The position numbers and the translations under genes are program-made. Below, in pieces: positions 55,610 to 64,000 of a stretch of DNA of 64,000 bases (position 1 is the stretch's first letter; each line of letters starts with the position of its first letter). A model generated the notes under the pieces. That model was not told where the DNA came from, did no database searches, and saw nothing but the letters and a program-made list of their open reading frames with translations. Source of the DNA: Mycogone perniciosa (lineage: Eukaryota; Ascomycota; Sordariomycetes; Hypocreales; Hypocreaceae); NCBI GenBank assembly GCA_025331125.1, contig JAOALB010000128.1, positions 1 through 64,000 of the forward strand, read 5' to 3'.

Positions 55610-57649
55610 ATTTCGAGTCGTACGAGATGCAAGGAGAGGCGTATCAGTTTCTGCATCCATGCATGCAGCACTTCGGGGCCTTTTACCCTTTTTACCACTC
55701 AGATGTCTGAATTATTAACTCGTTTGTCTCGCCCGCTTTGACGGGGGAATAAGCCAGCTCCGTGATGGGGATATGTACGAGTAGCATTTTATTTATGGAG
55801 CACAAAAATCTGCTGCATATACTCCGTAACGACCAACTCAATCAAGCATTGCATTTCCGGCGCCCGTTCCTACTGGTTGGCGTGGCATGGGATGATATTG
55901 GCTTGGCTGGCTGACTGGATAGGATCAATGGATGAGTGCATAGGCACTCCATAGATACATTATGATGCATTCCATGTGGTTCCAAGTTAGGCGAGAGGGA
56001 GAGGAGGGAGAGAGGGAGGGGAGAATGCGAGAAAAGCGAGACGAGCGAGAATATTCCATACATTCCGCTCGTACTAGCACTACTAGTACTCCCAGTAGTA
56101 TTTATTACACCTTGGTCCGTATAAATGCCAACAAATAGCATTACCACCATTTAACCACTGTATGTTCCGTACTGTCTCTGTTTGAGATGCCTACAGATAG
56201 GTAGTACCGATGTGTCCATAGTACAGCCTGCTATAGGCACATGTATGGAACCTTTTATATCCTATGACGGACTGGAATTGATCGTCCTTCCTGTCAGCTG
56301 CAAGAGACGGCGATCAGCCACGGAGCACGGCCAACCTACATATGGCAAGAAAAGAAAAACGACGCAAATAAGACCACGTAGACCTATAATCCTCTGTCCA
56401 ACATTTGGCATCAATTATCTATCTCTCTCTCTCTCGCCCCTCGCCTTTCGCCTTCGCCCTCGCTATCGGCCTTGCTCTCGCCTTTGGACTTTTATATTTC
56501 CATCTGATAATGGCTAGATGCTCATCGCATCCTATCAATCAACCTCACATATACTACCACTCCAAGCCCAATTTATCTAGCTTCCTTGCCCATGCGCCAT
56601 GGCCTTGTCAAAGACCAGAATATCCATCAGAGTGGGAACCCCATCCAACCATCAGAAATTCCCCAGACGTGCCAACCGCCAACACACGCAGCATTGCGCC
56701 ATTTCTTCAAGTCAAGAGTCCGCCCAGCCAACAACAAATAATGCGTGGGGTTACGTCGACCTGTGCCCTGAGACACACCACACTACTCGTACAAATCCCC
56801 ATCTCCACTGACACGCTGGAGCCTATCTGCTACTACTACTTCGTATTACACAGTACATCAACCTCATAGGGCATGATTAGTAAATCCGCACTTTGTACTT
56901 CGTAGACATTGTTACTGCCGGTATATCTATATATACCATCCGTCTTCGTGCCTGTCGATTCAAATGGCTCCTAATATTATCCCGTATTCCGGATATAGAA
57001 TATAGCTTGAAGACTTGCTCCCTTAGAGATAGGGCAACTTCGGGGAACAGTTCTAGGAGCGGGCCGTTCCGGATGGTCGTGCGGAGTTGGCAAGGCCTCT
57101 TCCCCTCGGTTACGCTCTTCTAGGTCCTCTTTGTTGGTCTTTGGGCTAACAAACATCGTCGCTTGATGCGCTATGCATGATTCCACCATTGTGCATCCAG
57201 CCGAGCTCGACAAGTCTCACAAGAAAGCGGAAAGAAATCGGTATGTCCGGAGACCCAAAGAGGAGGGCAATGGACAGAGCAAAAAAGAACCGACTTGTTG
57301 ATAGTATAATTAATTAATTTCCGACAACGCCGATGCTATGACGTCTCAGCTTTTTCCCCCGAAACCATCTCGTCGTTGTCATTGCCCTCCAGACTCCTCC
57401 AAGCCCAGAAAGCCCATCATGTAGTTGACGAAATAATCAAAGTCTGCCTCCTCCCCTCCTCCTCCCCTCCTCCGGCTTCTCCTCCAATCATAAGTGCCAT
57501 ACCAAGCATCAAATCCAATAATTCCTGACCTCTTATAAGCTCGTCAAAGTCGTCAAAAGTCACCATTAAGAGAAAGATTCCTCCCCCACCAATGTCAACT
57601 TTCCGGGGGGCAAGATCCCCCTCCCAATGTAAACCAACATGCCAATCCC

Positions 57650-57666
57650 AAAAAAAAAAAAAAAAA
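57650..57666. repeat. A17 homopolymer
   Basis: Uninterrupted run of 17 A, downstream of the otubain gene on its complementary strand. Confidence 0.85.
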
Positions 57667-57942
57667 GAAGATCACATCTCTCTCATCAGCTGGAAAAACC
57701 CAGCTCCTGATGTTCCCTCCTCTTCTCGACCTCTCCTTGTCTGTGTCTTGATCTTCTATAATAATGGAGCCTCCCCTCGCCGTTGCCGGCTCGTGGCATT
57801 CTGCATGCAAATTGTGCGATTTTATCAGTCTTCCATATAAATCGTCACCATGGTGGCCTGCCGTCAAGTGTTCCAAAGCAAACTATAAGACAATGATTTG
57901 TCGCCGTGGGCGGATCAAAACCTGACTTTCTCGTCTCGAATA

Positions 57943-60051
57943 TCAACAACCTTTCCTCGCCTTTTCCTTGGCCCCCACCCGCCCGTCGATATGGTCAGCT
58001 CCCGGAACATACTCCTCGGGATGAAAGTCGGGATTTCCATAATGTGCCCGGTTCCATACGCTGTTTTTGAATGTGTTGGTAGTAACGTGAAACGTCGGCT
58101 CAGGGAAAGCATTCTTGCTTTCCGCATAATCGAGCTGAACCGCGCTGAATCGGATTTGGTAGCCCGGGGTAGGTGCCAGCATAGAACCCGCACCAACACC
58201 ACCAGGAACAGCAGCATGACCCCCTGGTAGGCTTGAGCTGCCGACCGTCGGTGGGCTCGGTGTCAATGGAGGGTTGGAAGTCATTGCCTGAATGACTGGA
58301 GGCGGCTGTTGGGGAGGTGGTTGCGCAGCCTGCGAAGACAGGTTGTCGGGGAACGATGATACCCAGGTGCCATGGTGCTGTGCGGGAGAAAACGCTTCGC
58401 CAACGGGTCTTGATACTGAAGGCGCTGCACCTAAGGGGGGCATGCTCCCCAACGTCGCACTGAAGCCTGGGATCATGGCAAGTGGACTCAGATCCGTGGA
58501 CGCATAGCCTCCCAGACTGCTGGTGATGGATATGTTGCTAGAATAGCCCGTGACGCGGTTGATCTGCAAATTAACCGGAGCAACCGGCACAGGGACAGAA
58601 ATGGGAAGCGGAACGGGCGGAGCGCGATAGAGGATATCATAATGGTCGGGTCGGTAGAGCAGGTAGATCGTGGGGCCTAGATCGGCGGGATCCTGCGCGT
58701 TTGCCTCCTCCGGGAAACGGTAGCGGTTGACTTGGCTGCCTGCACTGCGATCGAGATAGGCAATCTCCAAAACGAAGTTGATGGGCTTGAGCAGCAAGTT
58801 GGAGAGACCGACTATACCCAGCTGCTCGATTTCGCGGTTGGGGATCTCGATGGTTTGGGAACAGTATGCCATGATGCCTAGACCGTCTGGAACAAACGGA
58901 TCATACGCGTCCGCGTTGGCCTTGACGTATGTAGCCGCCAGGAGGCGGAAGTAGTAGATGATGCTACCCTCAACGGAGGCGTCGTTCCATCGCTGGTGCA
59001 GGATTACCCGAGCCAGTCCTGGATTTCCTACGTTGGCGGCCAAGTCCCTCAGCAGGCTGATGACCTCTTCTGCAAAATCCTCGAAGGACACATAGTCATA
59101 GCGGCCCACGGAAGTGAGCATGTGGTTAAGACTCATGAGGCGGGCCACCTCTCCTTCAATCTGGCCTTGATCTCCAACATCGAGCAGTTTTTCAAAGTAT
59201 GCGAAACCAATTGCTGCCAAGTCTATCAGTTATGCTCGGCTTGCCGCAAAGACTGCGGTTCCAGTCCAACACTCACCTCGCCAGCCACAATTGCCGTCGC
59301 CTTTGATCGGACGGTAATGAGAGTACGTCTGAGGGAGAGCCTAGGATCGGACAAGTTGTCAGCATCGAAATGTGCATCTGAGCCTCTCATTTTTTTTCTC
59401 TTAGCGGTGGTGACGCACAATGGTCTTTTCGACATATACGGGATCGGCCTTGGCATATTCGTGAGTTATGACTTCGATCGTTGTCTTGTCGCCGACAAAT
59501 AGTCCCTGTCACATTTCGTGTTAGCAATGGAAATGAACATATTCCACAGGAGGCGGGATAGAAGCATTGGCTCGCCTGGAGAGGCAACACCATGGGATTT
59601 TGGGGTCTGAGCGGCGGGCATGGGAGATATCGAAGGGGCCTGCCTCTGCTCTGTGTTTGTGTCTACGCACCTCGTGTACAGGCCGGTAATCCTCGGCGGC
59701 GGCCTGCTGAGCAGCCAGATCGTGCGGGTTCCGGTCCGACTCCTCCATCCTCACGTGTGAACTGCCGGTCGGGCCGTGATTGTGTCGTCGGTGCTGGTGC
59801 TGCTGGTGTTGTGGACGAGGCGACTGCTCAACCTGCTGCGCGTGCGAGGCCGTCAACGAAGAGGGTGTAGTTGGCTGGGAACTATATGGCGGACACAGAG
59901 CTCCAGAAGCTCCAGCAGACGCAGTTCCGGCCGGCCCAGCTCCTCCTCCGCCAGTCGGGAACAGGAAGCCAATGTCGTGGGCTGGGCCTATGCCATAGGA
60001 GAGGGAAGAGAAGCAGGAAGCGGCGAAAGGCGTGGGTTGAGGCTGGAACAT
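57943..60051 (-). CDS. Otubain-like deubiquitinase (peptidase C65) with Pro-rich tail
   Basis: Exons 60051-59671, 59505-59419, 59340-59277 and 59213-57943 (introns 165, 78 and 63 bp) give 600 residues. A low-complexity Gln/His/Ser-rich N-terminus of about 125 residues precedes the otubain fold. THEYAKADPVYVEKT and SHYRPIKGDGNCGWRAIGFAYFE hold catalytic Asp171 and Cys174, and YRPDHYDILY holds the catalytic His368. After residue about 380 comes a 220-residue Pro/Ser/Gly-rich tail not found in the about 270-residue animal OTUB1. Otubains remove ubiquitin, with Lys48 preference in OTUB1. The small internal exons were required to join the catalytic motif. Confidence 0.93.
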
Positions 60052-60655
60052 GCCTCAAAGAGTGGAGGTTGAAGAGCTAGAGAATAAAAGTTGGGGGTCG
60101 TCGGTTTCGGAGCACCGCAGAGCAGCGGCGGTACAACAACAGCAGTGGCAGCAAGCCCAGCAGCAGCGTAGGTACAGAGGACTTGAGGTAGCAGTGGACT
60201 GAAAGTTTAGTGGCGGTTGTAGTGGGAGTGGAGTGCAAGATAGGACCCTTGGAGGGGAGTTTTAGGCGGAGGTCTCAGGCGGCCAGGTGGGATTAGCGGG
60301 TGGAAACAGTGGATGCCGGGCGGTGTTGGCGCTGTCTGGAGGCGTCGGCAGATTAGCGAGTTCGGCTTATGCCGTCCAGTGAAGAGCACTGTCAATTTCG
60401 TGCGGGCGTCCGTTGCAGCAGCACAAAGACGGTCTAAAACGGGAAGAGGGAGGAGCGAGATTGATGTGTAGAGAGTGCAAGGGAATTCAAGGGGAAGAAT
60501 GAAACAAATAATAGCATAAAATGCAAACTTGAGAATCAAAATAAAAATATAAAAATAAAACGGGTAGCAGCCAGCGGTTCTGTTCTCCTGCGCTGGACCG
60601 AACTAACACGCGCCGGATATGTCCGACTGTTTGTTCTGTTGGCCTGTGGATGGGC

Positions 60656-60704
60656 GTCTGTCTGTATCTGTCTGTGTCTGTCTGTGTCTGTCTGTCTGTC
60701 TGTG
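60656..60704. repeat. (TCTG)n microsatellite
   Basis: TCTG units with periodic TGTG interruptions. Confidence 0.85.
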
Positions 60705-61273
60705 CCGTCCCGTAACCTCAGTGATGGAAAGCGAATGGAAGGGCCTTTGTTGTCAGCTCCCGACGGCTACGGCCAGCAGCCGGCTTACTTATGTATGTCG
60801 GCAGATAGGACGGATTCAACAGGAGGACTAGAACGAGGCCACGAAGCAAGACAAGGCAGGGCAGGGCCAGACAAGGTCAAACGAAAAATCTCTTAGCATT
60901 AGCGCCCTCGCCTACCGACTCACGCGGAATCTGCCAGTTCAATCACGGAACGGCGTGAGCGGGCCGTCGCAAGGCGATTGGACGGCAATGGGAGCGAGAG
61001 GGAGAGAGACGGGGTATGATGGCTAATAGTACTCGTACTCGTAGTATCTCCTTCAGCAAGTCTGGGTCTTGAGGAGCCGCCTGGGGCTCATTGGCGAGAG
61101 TCGAAATCACGGCTGCAGGAACAAACGGTCAACCACGCGTCAAGACCGAGACCAACACTGAGACTGAGACTGAGACCGAGAGACTGTTGTTGTTGCTGAT
61201 AAGCGCCCGTTGATCGGATCTCGACATGGGCAAGGAGACGAAGCATATTAGTCGTCAAAGGACGGTGTGGGAG

Positions 61274-61352
61274 CGAGAGACAGGGATAGAGAGAGACAGA
61301 GAGAGACTGGGACAAACAGAAACAGAAACAGAGACAGAGACAGAGACAGAGG
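61274..61352. repeat. (GAGACA)n imperfect minisatellite
   Basis: Purine-rich GAGACA/AAACAG units over about 80 bp. A related GAGACT run lies at about 61150-61180. Confidence 0.8.
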
Positions 61353-62831
61353 GAGAAATAAAATAGACTGGCGGGTTGTTGTCGTTGAGATGGAAGATTG
61401 AGTATGGGTTGGGGATTGGGGGAGCTAGGCAGTATACTACTCGTACTACCTAGCAGTAAAGTGGTGGCTGCTGCTGGAGGCTGAAGGCTGGAACCCGGAA
61501 CTTGGGCTTCTGGTCTGGTTGCATACAGAGTTCGGAGTACATACACATACACATGGTATACAGGAGAATACTACAGCTACTACGAAGTACTTTGTAATCA
61601 TATGATAATCTGCGAGGCCGCCCATCGGATTCGAATCCGTTGGTGCCGGCTGCATGCACGGTGTATGGCGCTTGTGTCAGTCCCAAGGACCAAAGATGCA
61701 GATACCTATCTACATGGTGGTGAAAAATGAGGCCATCAGGCTGGGACTAATGGCCAGGACTAATGGCCAGAGAGACGCACTATTCCGTTTGTCCTTGCCG
61801 AGCATGAGATTTTGTGTTTGATGTTAGGATTAATGTTATTATTGCACTTGTGCTCACGGCTTCAGAAGGAGGCCCAAAGCCGATAGATAGTTAGTATCTA
61901 TACTCCGTATACATGTAAGCTCTGCTGATGGATAGACGGGGGAAGGGGGGGCATCGAACGCAAGGTATTGCTGTTTCTTCGTATGAGTTTTCCATAAAAG
62001 GGCATTGCCAACCTGTGTACGGAGTATGCGTCGGACCGGACAAGCTGCGGACTCGACACACACCCCTTTCATCAGCCATAAGCAGCCATCGTCAGACTCC
62101 TTGCTTAGCCTAAATAACATGCTGCATCACGTCACTGAGAGTCATCCACCCAGTCACCCAGTACAGTACTTTATAGATACTTCGTAGATGCAAAGTTCTG
62201 ATACATTCCATGTTCAATCCATTCATTCATTGGCTTGGATACTACGAAGTATTCAGCACTCGTACTCACCCGCCAGCTTCTTCTCTCCTCCACCGCTCAT
62301 CTCCTCCAGGGTGGAGAGAGAGAGATCCCATAAGACAAGGGTTCTCCTCCACGCAGCCCGTCCCCCACTCAGCAAGCTCCAGTTTTAATAGGCTGATGAT
62401 CAATTCGTTCAACTCCAAAGCCAACGAGCTGGATGCTTAGTGACTACTAGTTAGCTCCCGCTGTTGCCGCCAAGACTAAAAGGGCGAATCGTCATGGGTT
62501 AGGGGAGGGGAGGATGCTGATGTTGATAGGACTGTTGACGCTGGCAATTGGAGGGTGAAGTTGAAGATGGAGCTTGTATGTACAAAGTGTGAATAGACGG
62601 GGCCCTTTGTACTTGGTAGTAGTACTATGAAATACCTACCTACGAAGTATGTACTTGTATATATATGTACGAGGTATATGGTATGGGGAATTTCAACGCC
62701 ATCACACATGTAAGAGCGCCCATAAGATCAGCATCGCCATAACGCCTTATTTGTATGTACGAGCATCCACCCCCCCCCCCAGCACATTGCCGCCCAAGCG
62801 ATGTGAGCCTGACGCGTACCACGATACCTGG

Positions 62832-62857
62832 TACGAAGTACGAAGTAGTACGAAGTA
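62832..62857. repeat. Triple TACGAAGTA palindrome cluster
   Basis: Three exact copies at 62832-62840, 62839-62847 and 62849-62857, the first two overlapping by two bases. This is the densest occurrence of the dispersed motif in the window. Confidence 0.9.
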
Positions 62858-64000
62858 GTAAACAAGAGAAGAAGAAAAAGCAATCCTTTATCTCCGCTGG
62901 TGGGACGCCACAGCCTGTGCTAAGCCGTGAGGTGGTCATGTTGAATTTTCCTACCGGATGTGTCGCGAGTCATACGATGCGTTCCGTACCAATCAATGCT
63001 ACTGTATCGTCTCCCTTTTCCTTGCTCGCACTCCCATGTCTTTACTCATCTCACCCGACTTTTTATAGCCCTCTCTTGGCCCTCTCGTAGCCTTCCCATG
63101 TGAAATGCTGCACCAATGCCGCTCTGACCCACTGACCCCCTCTGACCCTCTTTGCCTCTGCACCGTGTTCTTCGTGACACTTCGACATTGACCCATACTT
63201 CGTACATACATACATACTCATACACATGAATTCCACAAAACTCTCCACCCGACACCACCAGTCGGCCGTTGAATGGCCTTGTGCCGATTACATGGGGACA
63301 TGGGGGAGGGGCTGTTTGTCCCAAGGTCCATCCATTCATCCACATTTCCAAACCAACCATACGACATCAACTGGAGCTCCAGTGTTGGGTGTTCCTGCAA
63401 GACAATGCCGGCGATTCACAAAGAGGGGTTCTTCTTGAGAGCTCCTCTCCAGGCTGACATGTTTTTCTTTTCTTTTCTTTTTCCCCCTCACACCTCTCTT
63501 TGTTTTTGTGCTTATCTACGAAGTATGTACTAGTATGTAGTACCTATATCCCAATGATTTGACCTCGTGCTGCAACGGCCCGCGCTTCACAGAGACTATT
63601 GGATCGTTCTTGGGCCCCCCATTCTTTCCAGTGCCGTTAATACGACCGTCTATCTATCTATCCCCCCTCTCCTTACATCTGTGCCGTGTTGCATGACCTG
63701 TCACGTCGATTTGCACGAATTGAAGCCGGCTTCATGGTGTTCCCGGCACTTGATGCGCAGCCAATCATATCACACACACGTCCTTCGTACACAACACCCT
63801 TCATGTTGTGTTGCCCTCAAAACCCCCATTTTTTACCTGTTATGGTCATGTTCAAGTAGGTACTCCATAGTGCACAACATGATTCCGAGGAAGCAAACCG
63901 TTTCGTGATGGTGGACATATATATTACTTCATCTGTCGTACGAAGTACTTGGCAGCCTTTATCCTGGCACTCCTGGCTTTGGCATCATGAATAATGGAAA

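Larger units (their letters stand above)
54503..57942. other. Long gene-free region rich in microsatellites and palindromes
   Basis: About 3.4 kb with no supported gene. It holds (TTC)n near 54540, TACGGAGTA near 54886, overlapping palindromes near 55044, (GTA)n, (GACA)n, (GGCA)n, (TC)n near 56420 and a 17-base A run. TACTTCGTA copies lie near 56837 and 56893. It could contain long promoters or untranslated regions for the two flanking genes, or an unrecognised non-coding RNA. Confidence 0.55.
60052..64000. other. Long gene-free region with microsatellites and many palindromes
   Basis: About 3.9 kb without a supported gene. At least twelve TACGGAGTA/TACGAAGTA-type palindromes are present (near 61581, 61909, 62018, 62179, 62242, 62642, three at 62832-62857, 63197, 63518, 63940), along with (TCTG)n and (GAGACA)n repeats. 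Open frames are short and low-complexity. Confidence 0.55.

Noticed and set aside
61145..61355. Possible CRISPR-like or tandem array
   Set aside because: It is a simple GAGACA-type microsatellite with no unique spacers, in a eukaryotic genome.
61615..61660. tRNA-like T-arm (GATTCGAATCC)
   Set aside because: The palindrome cannot be folded into a 5-bp stem with a 7-base loop at the right register, and no D arm, anticodon arm or matching acceptor stem is present.

Overview
The window looks like nuclear DNA of a filamentous ascomycete (Pezizomycotina, most likely Sordariomycetes/Hypocreales). The reasons are the short 50-120 bp GT-AG introns, CT-rich leaders, the gene content (CRH-type and GH81 glucanases, a LaeA-like methyltransferase, a NACHT-ankyrin gene, a fungal PKS-NRPS, a Fot1-type transposon) and C-to-T / G-to-A damage in repeats that resembles repeat-induced point mutation (RIP). 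The order-level placement is inference.

Layout. 0-1 kb: a sulfotransferase-fold gene with an in-frame stop. 3.8-7.1 kb: a nine-exon secreted GH81 endo-beta-1,3-glucanase with an extra C-terminal module. 8.1-9.6 kb: a monocarboxylate-type MFS transporter. 10.9-11.4 kb: a small secreted cysteine-rich gene whose reading frame runs past an in-frame TAG. 14-17.8 kb: the splicing factor Cwc25 and mitochondrial ribosomal protein uS14m, separated by a RIP-damaged Fot1/pogo element with perfect 46-bp terminal inverted repeats. 19.5-21.1 kb: a membrane-anchored CRH-like transglycosidase.

21.9-44 kb is a decaying accessory island. It holds a frameshifted NACHT-ankyrin gene, an intact orphan gene, and the wreck of a hybrid PKS-NRPS. 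The wreck has lost most of its KS domain and parts of AT and KR. An internal segment of about 7.9 kb is inverted, a 5.8-kb extremely AT-rich LINE sits inside the methyltransferase domain of that segment, and the NRPS half carries many stops and frameshifts.

44.6-60 kb is conserved core. A divergent pair encodes 2-methylcitrate synthase and 2-methylisocitrate lyase, two enzymes of propionyl-CoA disposal. These are followed by an SDR, a glutamine-synthetase-like enzyme, a LaeA-like methyltransferase and an otubain deubiquitinase. 54.5-57.9 kb and 60-64 kb are gene-free and rich in microsatellites.

A hyphenated palindrome, TACGGAGTA or TACGAAGTA on either strand, occurs about 30 times in the non-coding DNA and not in any gene examined. 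It is the most unexplained signal in the window.

Exon boundaries were worked out by hand from splice consensus and protein-family continuity. No searches were run.
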